NCBI GenBank assembly: GCA_007134085.1
Contig: SLLL01000110.1
Coordinates: forward strand, 1-37,087
DNA from: Balneolaceae bacterium
Lineage (GTDB): Bacteria > Bacteroidota > Rhodothermia > Balneolales > Balneolaceae
DNA: 37,087 bases
Direction of reading: 5' to 3'
Positions 8,365-16,249 of this stretch are shown piece after piece. Position 1 is the stretch's first letter, and every line of letters begins with the position of its first letter. A program made the position numbers and the translations under genes. The notes beneath the pieces are model-generated. The model ran no database searches, was not told the origin of the DNA, and saw only the letters and a program-made list of their open reading frames with translations.

Positions 8365-9177
8365 ATGCTAAAAAAATCACTTCTTTTACTTGTTTTAGGG
8401 TTTTGCATATTTATAGGATGTACTTCTACTGATGATGAAAGCCCGTGGCAGCTGGTGTGGTATGATGAATTTGATTCAGCGGAACTTGATCTGGAAAAAT
8501 GGACGTTTCAATATGGAACTGGTGAAGAGCAAGGTTTAAGCGGGTGGGGCAATTATGAACTACAGTACTATACGGACCGTGAAGAAAATATTTTTATAAG
8601 TGATGGCAAACTGCACATTGTAGCACTTGAAGAGTCCTACAACGACGAAGATTTTACTTCTGCAAGAATCAAAACGAGGGATAAGGGTGACTGGACATTC
8701 GGCCGGATAGAAGCACGAGCCAAGCTGCCACAAGGGCAGGGTATGTGGCCGGCAATATGGATGCTCTCAACCGACGAAGTGTACGGTGGGTGGCCCAAAA
8801 GCGGTGAAATTGACATTATGGAACAAATAGGCCACGAACCGGAAACCATTCATGGCACCGTACATTTTGGAGAAGATTGGCCTCAAAACCAGGAAAATGG
8901 TGCATCATTCACATTGAGCGAAGGAACCTTCTCGGATGATTTCCACATTTTTGCCATTGAATGGGAAGAGAACGAAATCCGCTGGTATGTTGACGATATT
9001 CATTTTCATACCGTAACCCCCGCCGACCTCGAGCCATTTCACTACCCGTTTAATGAGCGGTTTCATCTGATTATAAACCTTGCTGTAGGAGGAAATTGGC
9101 CCGGCGATCCGGATGAAACAACTGAATTTCCGCAATCTCTTATTGTAGATTATGTAAGGGTATATCAGCTTAAATAG
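8365..9177 (+). CDS. GH16 family beta-glucanase (laminarinase-like) lipoprotein, copy 1
   Basis: 270 residues. A lipoprotein signal ends at Cys19 (FIGC), so the enzyme should be anchored in the cell envelope, possibly on the surface. The GH16 catalytic motif GEIDIME (Glu148 nucleophile, Asp150, Glu153 acid/base) is intact, with the flanking blocks WPAIWML and HGTVHFG and the C-terminal VDYVRVYQ. The family cleaves beta-1,3 or beta-1,3-1,4 glucans such as laminarin with retention of configuration. A paralogue follows 117 bases downstream. No SusC/SusD pair is nearby, so this is not a typical polysaccharide utilisation locus. Confidence 0.93.
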   Translation: MLKKSLLLLVLGFCIFIGCTSTDDESPWQLVWYDEFDSAELDLEKWTFQYGTGEEQGLSGWGNYELQYYTDREENIFISDGKLHIVALEESYNDEDFTSARIKTRDKGDWTFGRIEARAKLPQGQGMWPAIWMLSTDEVYGGWPKSGEIDIMEQIGHEPETIHGTVHFGEDWPQNQENGASFTLSEGTFSDDFHIFAIEWEENEIRWYVDDIHFHTVTPADLEPFHYPFNERFHLIINLAVGGNWPGDPDETTEFPQSLIVDYVRVYQLK

Positions 9178-9186
9178 CAGGTATAT

Positions 9187-9218
9187 TTGGCTGCGCTTGT
9201 TCTAATCTCTGCAGCCAA
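9187..9218. other. Stem-loop between the two GH16 genes
   Basis: TTGGCTGC (9187-9194) and GCAGCCAA (9211-9218) are perfect 8-bp inverted repeats around a 16-base loop, 10 bases after the first GH16 stop. No T run follows, so it is not a standard terminator. It may protect the 3' end of the first message or bind a regulator. A TATATTTG matching the Bacteroidota -7 consensus lies at 9182-9189 and overlaps the left arm, but no TTG-like -33 box sits at the right distance. Confidence 0.5.
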
Positions 9219-9294
9219 CAAATCTGCACAAAACAACAAATAAATCTATATTCTCATTTTGTAGACACTAAGAACCAAAATTAAATCCCTCTTC

Positions 9295-10164
9295 ATGATC
9301 AATCCCAAAACATACCTCTCTCTACTTATTGCACTTTTATTTTTCACCTTCTCTTGCGACAGCAGTACATCTCTTGGTGGAAGCGCAACAAATGAAGGCG
9401 ATGATATCATCCCAACTGAGCGAGAATGGCAGCTTGTTTGGTCGGATGAATTTGATGGAGATACTTTAGACATGGAAAAGTGGTCGTACCAGTTTGGCAC
9501 CGGCAGAGAACAAGGTTTAACCGGTTGGGGTAACAATGAACTGCAATATTATACCGACAGGGAAGAGAATGTACGAGTTGAAGATGGGAAGCTTATTATT
9601 ATTGCTAAGGAGGAGTATTATGAGGGTAGAATGCACACATCTGCCCGGATAAGGACCATAGACAAAGGCGATTGGATGTTTGGGCGTATTGAAGTGCGTG
9701 CTAAGCTGCCAACAGGACAGGGCATCTGGCCAGCTATCTGGATGCTTCCATCCGGAGATAATAGATTATGGCCCCGCGATGGCGAGATCGACATCATGGA
9801 ACTGGTAGGGCATGAACCGGCAGAAGTACATGGCACCGTCCATTTTGGAACAAATGACCCTTATAACCATCAATTCGAAGGAACTGGTTACAAATTAAGT
9901 GAAGGAACATTTGCTGATGATTTCAACATCTTTTCCATAGAGTGGAAGATGGATGAAATTAAATTTTTTGTAAATGATAATCATTATTACACAGTAAACC
10001 CCGCAACAACAAGTCAGCATGGAATGCAATACCCTTTCAACAATCCCTTTCATCTTATTTTGAATGTAGCTGTTGGTGGCAACTGGCCCGGCTCTCCTGA
10101 CCACACAACCGAATTTCCACAGCAGATGGTGGTTGATTATATACGGGTTTATCAGTATAAATAG
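9295..10164 (+). CDS. GH16 family beta-glucanase (laminarinase-like) lipoprotein, copy 2
   Basis: 289 residues. A lipoprotein signal ends at Cys21 (FTFSC), followed by a short low-complexity linker (about 22-42). The catalytic motif GEIDIME (Glu164, Asp166, Glu169) is intact, and WPAIWML, HGTVHFG and VDYIRVYQ match copy 1. The two proteins align along most of their length, which points to a tandem duplication that has since diverged; copy 2 has small insertions near the C-terminus. Retaining both suggests different specificity or different regulation. The gene converges on the penicillin-acylase gene with 37 bases between them. Confidence 0.93.
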   Translation: MINPKTYLSLLIALLFFTFSCDSSTSLGGSATNEGDDIIPTEREWQLVWSDEFDGDTLDMEKWSYQFGTGREQGLTGWGNNELQYYTDREENVRVEDGKLIIIAKEEYYEGRMHTSARIRTIDKGDWMFGRIEVRAKLPTGQGIWPAIWMLPSGDNRLWPRDGEIDIMELVGHEPAEVHGTVHFGTNDPYNHQFEGTGYKLSEGTFADDFNIFSIEWKMDEIKFFVNDNHYYTVNPATTSQHGMQYPFNNPFHLILNVAVGGNWPGSPDHTTEFPQQMVVDYIRVYQYK

Positions 10165-10201
10165 TGAATTATGAGTGTGAGGTTTGGCAATTTTACATCA
10201 C

Positions 10202-12634
10202 TCATTCAAACCTGATAACAAGCGGAAAATTATCCATTTCTTCGGGTTTTTCCCGTAAAAAGAGAAGTTCGTACAGCTCGCCTGTTCTCCATGTTTCTAC
10301 AAACTCATCGTATGTTTCTGAAAGTGGATTGCCGGTTTGCCCACCCGGATACACTCCATAGCCTCTTACCCCCTCCGGGTCAAGCTCTACAATCATTTTC
10401 CATGATGGCCCGTGGCTCCCAAAAATTGCATTGACCGATTCGGGCCCTCCGCCCGTAAACAGATCCATAATGCCCATCCCGGGAATTTGGCCTATATGAT
10501 TGAGGTTGGTGTTGTTTACATACCCCCAAAGCCAATCATCCGTTGACTCTCCAAACCTATTCTGCAGATAGGCAATTGCGTTCTGAAAGGAGATAAAAAT
10601 CAGATCATCCAGTGTTTCGGTTTCATCAGTCAAAATATTATTGAATATCGGCGAATCTGGCTCATTCAAAATCAGTTCAACCGTAATATCTCTCCATGGG
10701 CGGCGCATAGGGAAGCCTGTATCGAATTTGTTATCCCAGATTTCACGGTTTAATTCAACCCACCATCGCCTGAAGATTGAAGGCTCGATTTTGTCACCAT
10801 CATTCATGTAATCCCACTCTAAAAGCTGATTGAGGAAGCCCCTTTGATACGCCTCAAGTTTTGTGCGTTCCGGTTCAATTCGCTCCAGCAAAACCGGCAG
10901 CAAATTGTAGGCATGGTAGCTGAAATTATCCATCAGCATATTTTTGAAATCTTCTGTGGTGATGTTATCCATCAACGCAAGCAGATCGTTAATTCGCCGG
11001 CCACGTTCAAACGGAGCAAAATCATCTCCCAAGTAGTAGGGATAATCAACATCTGCCGGATACTGATTTGCTGCGCTCAGAAATCCCCTATCAGGATTTA
11101 ATGAAAAAGGATTGTGTTCATAAGGAATAAATTCGTTCCAGCTGTATCGGGGATCTGACCCATCTCCCACCGTTCTTCCCTGATATTGCCATTTCACCGG
11201 AAACAACCCACCGGTTTGCATGGCTATGTTACCATGAATATCGGCAAAGTTCATATTCTGTGCGGGAGCTTTATACGTTCTGAATGCTTCTCTGAAATCA
11301 TCGTAATTCTCGGCTCGGTTCAGCAGGTAAAAGGTTCGCAGTTCGTTCGATGGCTCATGTGCAATCCATCGCAAGGCCAGATCTTTCTGAATGGCTTCGT
11401 TTATGGATGTTTCAGTTACACTTTCATAAACCGGGCCGTGATGCGTAAAGATTATTGTATCTGAAACGGCTTCTCCGCTATTTGTATAGATCGTTTCGAT
11501 TCGGGTTTCTGTGGGCAGCCACTCGCCATTGTATAAGTATTCGGTTTTTTCGTCATCACGAAAAGTAATTTCAAGCCAGTCCATCACAGAGGCGCCGGTA
11601 TTGGTTGATCCCCAGGCAATCTGCTCGTTAAATCCTACAATTACTGTGGGAGCCCCCTGCAATGTAACTCCATACACGTTGTGATCAGGTGTGTTCAGCT
11701 GCACTTCATACCAAATAGCGGGTGCACTCATATTCAGATGCATATCATTTGCCAGAATAGGGAACCCATCGGCCGTTTTCGATCCATCCACAACCCAGTT
11801 GTTGCTGCCGTTAAACGGATTCGGCTTCCATGGTTCTATCTGTTTTGTGAATGTGGGTTGAAAAAGAGTATCCGGCTTTTCTGCCAAAATCGGCTCGAAA
11901 TTCCATTCTGTGCCCGGGGGTATGATGGGATCCATCAAGTCCGGACGCTTACTCAGGTAGCGGTTCACGAACTCCTCTCCGTAATAAGCAATAACATTAC
12001 TGGCTTCAACTGCATTGTTATAGCCGGCAAGCATTTGAGTCATATATTTAAGCAATAAGGCTGTATTGAGGGGTTTCCATTGCTGCGGTTCAACATTCAA
12101 AACTTTGTACTCTACGGGGTATTTTTCATAATCTAATGTTACGATATAGGCATTCACACCTGCGGCATAAGCTTCAATAATTCCAAAAATTGTTTCATCA
12201 TTTTTGATCTCCTCGAGTGCTTTCTCAGCGCCATTTAGCATACCAAGCCTTCGCTGGTGGCGGTCGTATCCAATCAGATCATCTCCCAGCCACTCAGCCA
12301 AAAATCCCCCTGCTGCGCGTATCTGTAACTCCATCTGAAACAGCCGGTCTCGTGCCGTAACGTAACCTTGTGCAAAGTAGAGATCATGATCGTTTTGTGC
12401 GAAAATATGTGGCACTCCCCGCTCATCAAAAAATACATCAACCGGTTGCTGCAACCCCTCAACCTCGAGTAGAAGCTCACCACGTACCTGTACTTTCTCA
12501 GCGTTTGCAAGGAATCCAGTTGAAGGGTGAAAAAACTGGCCAACCGGAGGTAGCGGGCCAATCGCTGTAGAGTAGGTGAACCAAATAAGTGCGCCGAATA
12601 GAATTGCTGCTAACAGAGAGAGTTTTTTTGCCAT
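10202..12634 (-). CDS. Penicillin acylase family (Ntn-hydrolase) protein
   Basis: 810 residues from the ATG at 12634, where a hydrophobic N-terminal segment begins (KKLSLLAAILFGALIWFTY). The open frame extends upstream to 12862, but that part runs through non-coding repeat sequence, so I reject it. Members are made as one precursor that cuts itself; the new N-terminal Ser of the beta chain is the nucleophile. Here GSNNWVV places it at Ser277. The alpha-chain block GVPHIFAQNDHDLYFAQGYVTARDR and the GGGPESVNAIFGSHGPSWKM region near the C-terminus are typical. The protein should act outside the cytoplasm. The substrate may be a penicillin-like amide, an acyl-homoserine lactone or another N-acyl compound; the sequence does not decide. 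Confidence 0.92.
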   Translation of the reverse strand: MAKKLSLLAAILFGALIWFTYSTAIGPLPPVGQFFHPSTGFLANAEKVQVRGELLLEVEGLQQPVDVFFDERGVPHIFAQNDHDLYFAQGYVTARDRLFQMELQIRAAGGFLAEWLGDDLIGYDRHQRRLGMLNGAEKALEEIKNDETIFGIIEAYAAGVNAYIVTLDYEKYPVEYKVLNVEPQQWKPLNTALLLKYMTQMLAGYNNAVEASNVIAYYGEEFVNRYLSKRPDLMDPIIPPGTEWNFEPILAEKPDTLFQPTFTKQIEPWKPNPFNGSNNWVVDGSKTADGFPILANDMHLNMSAPAIWYEVQLNTPDHNVYGVTLQGAPTVIVGFNEQIAWGSTNTGASVMDWLEITFRDDEKTEYLYNGEWLPTETRIETIYTNSGEAVSDTIIFTHHGPVYESVTETSINEAIQKDLALRWIAHEPSNELRTFYLLNRAENYDDFREAFRTYKAPAQNMNFADIHGNIAMQTGGLFPVKWQYQGRTVGDGSDPRYSWNEFIPYEHNPFSLNPDRGFLSAANQYPADVDYPYYLGDDFAPFERGRRINDLLALMDNITTEDFKNMLMDNFSYHAYNLLPVLLERIEPERTKLEAYQRGFLNQLLEWDYMNDGDKIEPSIFRRWWVELNREIWDNKFDTGFPMRRPWRDITVELILNEPDSPIFNNILTDETETLDDLIFISFQNAIAYLQNRFGESTDDWLWGYVNNTNLNHIGQIPGMGIMDLFTGGGPESVNAIFGSHGPSWKMIVELDPEGVRGYGVYPGGQTGNPLSETYDEFVETWRTGELYELLFLREKPEEMDNFPLVIRFE

Positions 12635-12728
12635 CAGGTAGAAATTATTTTGCCGTGATGCTTGAATAGTAAACGTTTTGTGACCAGCTATGCAACTTGA
12701 TTTATGGAGGAAATCAGATCCAACCCCC

Positions 12729-12836
12729 GTAGCTCGAAGCTCCCGCATCGAAAAGCTCAAACTCTGCATCAATATCTCAACCCTCCCCGAACGAGGACGT
12801 TCGAGGCTACGTAGATCGAAGCTCCTGCTTCGAAAA
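12729..12836. repeat. 82-bp two-hairpin repeat, unit A plus half unit
   Basis: Unit A (12729-12810) begins GTAG and ends CTAC. It contains hairpin 1 (TCGAAGC, 4-base loop, GCATCGA with one mismatch) and hairpin 2 (CGAACG, loop AGGA, CGTTCG). Directly after it a second copy starts at 12811 but stops after hairpin 1 at about 12836, where TCGAAGC-TCCT-GCTTCGA is perfect. The same order, whole unit then half unit, recurs at 13262-13448. Confidence 0.85.
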
Positions 12837-13261
12837 TCCTTACAGACCACGATTTTCCACACCTACCGCCGTTTAGCCAACAAGAAATGACAACGCTCGC
12901 GATATGCCATTGATCTTAGCTAACCTATACTTCCATTGGCATTGAGCCTTAATCCATCCCAAAATCCAGCCCGGTTACGGGCGGCCGATATCGTAACCCA
13001 TGGTTTCCGCAAAGCGATCCCGTCGGGGTAACCATGGGCCTGGAAGGCACCCCAAACTGCAAAAGTGCCATAGGCACGATCCATATAGGCAACGTCCCGA
13101 GTTACGATCAATTCGCATCCCGGTATCCAAACCATAACCAATCGTATAAAGTGTGCCTGACGGCACTCTTTGGGTTTTGGGGCACACCCAATCCAGGGGA
13201 TAAATCCCTTGGCTACGACGTGTATCGTCCGCCAGCGAACTTATTTGATACATGTTTACGC
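12837..13261. repeat. Palindrome-rich intergenic block between the 82-bp repeats
   Basis: At least five perfect or near-perfect inverted repeats are packed here: GCCCG-GTTA-CGGGC at 12969-12982; CCCATGGTT (12997-13005) with AACCATGGG (13030-13038); GTGCC-ATA-GGCAC at 13065-13077; the related GTGCC-TGAC-GGCAC at 13153-13166; and CCAGGGGAT-AA-ATCCCTTGG at 13193-13212, with one G-T pair. None has a T run. The block resembles clusters of REP-like intergenic palindromes rather than a gene. Coding potential on either strand is not convincing. Confidence 0.65.
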
Positions 13262-13448
13262 GTAAATCGAAGCTCTTGCCTCGAAAAGCTCAAACTCTGC
13301 ACCAATATCCCATCCTCCCCCGAACGGGGACGTTCGGGCCACGTAGATCGAAGCACCTGCTTCGAAAAGCTCAAACTCTACATCAACATCCCAACCCTCC
13401 CCGAACGGGGACGTTCAGGGCTACGTAGATCGAAGCTCCTGCTTCGAA
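13262..13448. repeat. 82-bp two-hairpin repeat, units B and C plus half unit
   Basis: Unit B is 13262-13342, unit C 13343-13424, and a half unit with hairpin 1 only runs from 13425 to about 13448. Unit B hairpin 2 is CCCGAACG-GGGA-CGTTCGGG (8 bp); unit C hairpin 1 is a perfect 7-bp stem. Units abut with no spacer, and the B-C-half junctions create ACGTAG or CTACGTAG. The last hairpin lies about 40 bases beyond the stop codon of the DUF481 gene, so it could also fold at the 3' end of that message. Confidence 0.85.
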
Positions 13449-13488
13449 TATCATTTATTAAACTTCTCTTAAAGCATCATTCATAAAG

Positions 13489-14259
13489 TCAGAAAGAGAT
13501 AATAATCCCATTTTTTAACTCATAGGTAAGTTTTGGGATGTCTATTACGGGATCTGAGTCGTTTGTGAGCACAAAACTAACGGAAAACAGTACCCAGCGG
13601 CTCATGCGGATATTGAGCTGATTTTCGAGCGTTACCCTCGGTTCAAAAAACCGGGATGGCCTTGCCTGATAATACCCGATAATTTGAAGTGAGGTTTGTT
13701 CGGAGAGATCCCCCCGTAGTGAGAGGTTGTTTGTACTTTTTATAAAGTTGTTCTGAATACCCTCCTCCCCTGAAAGCCTCCAGTTTTCATACTCGTGCAT
13801 CAAAGCAGTGCTGAATCGCCCTGTAATCGCATCGCGTGACAGAAAGGTATATCGAATACCAGCACCTGCAAGGGCACGCCCCCTCAACCCGAGATTGTTG
13901 TTGTATTGATGCTGCACAAACAGTTCGGGAGAAAGCGTTCTTTTTCTCAAAAAAACTGCCCTCAGATGTGCGTAACCACTGCTAACCAACGATGACCCAT
14001 CAACATTAATAATTTCAAGATTTGTTAAAAAAATGTAGTTATGCAGGTTAGAATAGTAAGCGGCATTTGCTTGATTACCCAGTTTAAAAATCCGGTCTCT
14101 GTATTTATTAACAGAAAGATCAAACCCAAGATCGCCATGCCAGCCGGTGGTATCGGCTACGGTACGTATTCTTTCAACATTTAATAATTGCGCCTTTAAA
14201 GTGGAAAAACCTGCCAGAAAAATGATGCAGAATAAAAGGGTACTTCTCAAAAATATCAT
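13489..14259 (-). CDS. DUF481-like outer-membrane beta-barrel protein
   Basis: 256 residues with a signal peptide (about 1-23, ending LKAQ). The body is a series of alternating amphipathic strands with aromatic ends, such as GDLGFDLSVNKY, NYIFLTNLEIINV, GYAHLRAVFLRKR and RWVLFSVSFVLTND. It resembles DUF481 proteins (YdiY type), which are thought to be small outer-membrane barrels of unknown function. The gene starts 34 bases after the esterase-like gene stops, so the two are probably co-transcribed. I rely on the overall pattern rather than a single signature. Confidence 0.65.
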   Translation of the reverse strand: MIFLRSTLLFCIIFLAGFSTLKAQLLNVERIRTVADTTGWHGDLGFDLSVNKYRDRIFKLGNQANAAYYSNLHNYIFLTNLEIINVDGSSLVSSGYAHLRAVFLRKRTLSPELFVQHQYNNNLGLRGRALAGAGIRYTFLSRDAITGRFSTALMHEYENWRLSGEEGIQNNFIKSTNNLSLRGDLSEQTSLQIIGYYQARPSRFFEPRVTLENQLNIRMSRWVLFSVSFVLTNDSDPVIDIPKLTYELKNGIIISF

Positions 14260-14293
14260 TCGTTTGATTTACTTGTGAAGGTATTTAACCGGG

Positions 14294-15586
14294 TTACTCA
14301 ATCGGGGAAAGTACACCCGTTGTATGGATAAAAATAAAGGCATCGTAACGATCTGCAAGCAGCGATGGCACATAATTCCCCTGATCTCCTGCCGGATTAT
14401 ATGTAACACCAATTGCCCTGTGGGGCACAGGGTTTTGAAGCTCTGCAATCAGATCATCCTGATCAAAGATTAAAAAGAGCCGCTCAAGGCCTGTTTCCAT
14501 CAGTATATGCTCCCAGCTGCCGGTTTGTGCATTCGGGGTTTCCATGGCCTGCATGGCTCCTTCCCAGTTACTTGCGGCAAGAACCTGGCCGGTGTAGGTT
14601 CCAAATCCTATCGCAAATGTGTTTTCACGGCCGAGCGCCTCACGGCTAAGCTGCCCAATATTTAAAACACCCATTCTCCCCATGTCCGTTGCACGGGCAT
14701 CGCCAATATGGGTATTATGTGCCCATATGATTCCCCTGCTGTTTTTACTATAAAAATCAAGAAGCCTTTCTGCGGTTAGGTAAAAGTGCAAGGCACGGTA
14801 ATTCCATGAAGCAGCACCACCCTCCAAATTTGCCCGGTAGTGTAGCTCGGCATTTACAGCCACTTTTGCGCCGTGCTCTGCTCTGAAAAACTCCCAGGCA
14901 TCAATTTCATCTGCATTGCGCAATGACTGTACCGTTTCGAGTACCCCTGCTATGTCATCTCCGCAATGCTGGCCGGTTCTCGCTACCATCTGTATGTAGT
15001 TCCCGATGTCGGCGTGGCGTGTCATACAGGAGTAGGCCCGTTCTGCACTTCTTCCCAAACCTGAATCTACACTGTTTAACCAGTTGACCACGTCCTGCAT
15101 AGCCGTTTCGTGATCGTAAACATCAATGCCGTACAATCCCACTCTCTTGTCCATGTCAAGATTAGCATTATACTCGTGTAACCACTCCACAAGCGCTTTA
15201 AATTCGTGGTTTTTCCACATCCACAAAGGCCAGCGCGTTAAGGCATTCATAGCATCATCTATGGTAGCCGGTGCACCCGGTTTATGTTTAACAAACTCAT
15301 TGATGCGGGCCATTGCCGCCCAGTCTCCCTCAACGGCAATAAAGTTAAACCCACGCTCGGCAACTAAATGCTTACTCATTGCCGCGCGTTTTGTGTAGAA
15401 CTCAGAAGTTCCGTGAGAAGCTTCTCCCATAAGTACCAGCCGCTCTGATGTGATGGCGTCTGTTAAAGCGGATAGTTCAAACCGATCTTCAAATGGAACT
15501 GCATGTTGCAAAATCAGATCGGGTGATTGCGAAAATGCTGCTGATCCAAATAATAAGAACAGTAGAAGTAAGCATAGTTTTTTCAT
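14294..15586 (-). CDS. Erythromycin esterase family protein
   Basis: 430 residues with a Sec signal peptide (about 1-20, ending AFSQ). The family core is visible: GEASHGTSEFYTKRAAM (Glu55, His58), FIAVEGDW, GLYGIDVYD and WAHNTHIGD (His290, His293), the residues used for metal-free ester hydrolysis in EreA/EreB-type enzymes and for unknown chemistry in relatives. Environmental members are common and most have not been shown to open macrolides, and this one is predicted to be exported, so resistance should not be assumed. The gene precedes a DUF481-like gene by 34 bases. Confidence 0.88.
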   Translation of the reverse strand: MKKLCLLLLFLLFGSAAFSQSPDLILQHAVPFEDRFELSALTDAITSERLVLMGEASHGTSEFYTKRAAMSKHLVAERGFNFIAVEGDWAAMARINEFVKHKPGAPATIDDAMNALTRWPLWMWKNHEFKALVEWLHEYNANLDMDKRVGLYGIDVYDHETAMQDVVNWLNSVDSGLGRSAERAYSCMTRHADIGNYIQMVARTGQHCGDDIAGVLETVQSLRNADEIDAWEFFRAEHGAKVAVNAELHYRANLEGGAASWNYRALHFYLTAERLLDFYSKNSRGIIWAHNTHIGDARATDMGRMGVLNIGQLSREALGRENTFAIGFGTYTGQVLAASNWEGAMQAMETPNAQTGSWEHILMETGLERLFLIFDQDDLIAELQNPVPHRAIGVTYNPAGDQGNYVPSLLADRYDAFIFIHTTGVLSPIE

Positions 15587-15691
15587 GAGCAGATGATTAA
15601 TTGGGTTTCATAAAAAGATAAAAAAGCTATTCCGAGCATTGAAATGAATTCCTAATAATCGGACAGCAAGAAGATTAGTACATAAAATAAA

Positions 15692-16249
15692 TCAATAGCT
15701 CATCGCAAGCACCTGTTCCGCCTGCCAGAAGTGCCTTCTTTGATGGGCATCCCAAAGAAGAATGAACTCGGTAAGTGTCATACGAAACTTAAATACACTG
15801 TTTTTTCCTTTGATGCGATTCAGGTTTAGCCTGGCTTCTTTGGCGTTACGTATAATTTGTATGAGCTCTCTGTTTTGGCTGATGAGTTCATCAAAATCCG
15901 CACTAAAATCTTTAACCTCAGTCTGAAGAGGCTTCATTTGTGTGATGGTTTTGATCTTCAGTTTATATGGGGGGTCAAGAAACCGGATGAAAGGGTTCAT
16001 CAGAAAACGTGGCGAAAAAGAGTGCTGACCGGCCGTTGGTTTGTCACTTTTAGAAAGAGCTTTTCCAATAAACCTTAGATAAAGCTCATTAAACCTCACA
16101 AGGTGCTGCACAACTTCGCCTGCACACCATGCCTTTTCTGATGGCTTGAAAGAGAGTTTTTCAGGAGAAGTTTCTTTCAATTTTTTTATCTGATTGATAC
16201 AATTCTCAAAAAGAGTAATCAAATCGTCGTAGGAATAGGATTTCCCCAT
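15692..16249 (-). CDS. DinB family (YfiT/DinB_2-like) protein
   Basis: 185 residues, all helical. The three histidines that bind a metal in DinB-fold proteins fit His49 (VVQHLVRFNE), His169 and His173 (WDAHQRRHFWQ). The domain is found in thiol-dependent S-transferases and in proteins of unknown role; no activity can be assigned. The start codon directly follows the stop codon of the GH3 gene (16250-16252), so the two are translated from one message. The link to a glycosidase is not explained by known function. Confidence 0.8.
   Translation of the reverse strand: MGKSYSYDDLITLFENCINQIKKLKETSPEKLSFKPSEKAWCAGEVVQHLVRFNELYLRFIGKALSKSDKPTAGQHSFSPRFLMNPFIRFLDPPYKLKIKTITQMKPLQTEVKDFSADFDELISQNRELIQIIRNAKEARLNLNRIKGKNSVFKFRMTLTEFILLWDAHQRRHFWQAEQVLAMSY

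Larger units (their letters stand above)
12635..13488. other. 850-base non-coding region made of repeats and palindromes
   Basis: This is the only long gap in the window. It holds the penicillin-acylase leader (12635-12728), an 82-bp repeat with a half copy (12729-12836), a palindrome-rich block (12837-13261), two more 82-bp repeats with a half copy (13262-13448), and 40 bases before the DUF481 stop codon. Open frames across it (for example 13034-13486) are by-products of the repeats and lack any family signature. I saw no tRNA, transposase remnant or CRISPR-like spacing. Confidence 0.75.

Noticed and set aside
8365-10164. Classical polysaccharide utilisation locus
   Set aside because: No SusC/SusD-like pair or dedicated regulator is nearby; only two GH16 lipoproteins.
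12635-12862. N-terminal extension of the penicillin-acylase gene by 76 residues
   Set aside because: The extension runs through the 82-bp repeat and has no signal peptide; the ATG at 12634 starts a normal membrane segment.
12729-13448. CRISPR array
   Set aside because: Units are 82 bp, abut without unique spacers, and no cas gene is present.
13034-13486. Open frame of 150 codons on the plus strand
   Set aside because: It covers the palindrome block and the tandem 82-bp units, and its C-terminal peptide repeat only mirrors the DNA repeat.
14294-15586. Antibiotic-resistance gene
   Set aside because: The erythromycin esterase family is broad; this member has a signal peptide and no mobile-element context, so resistance is not supported.
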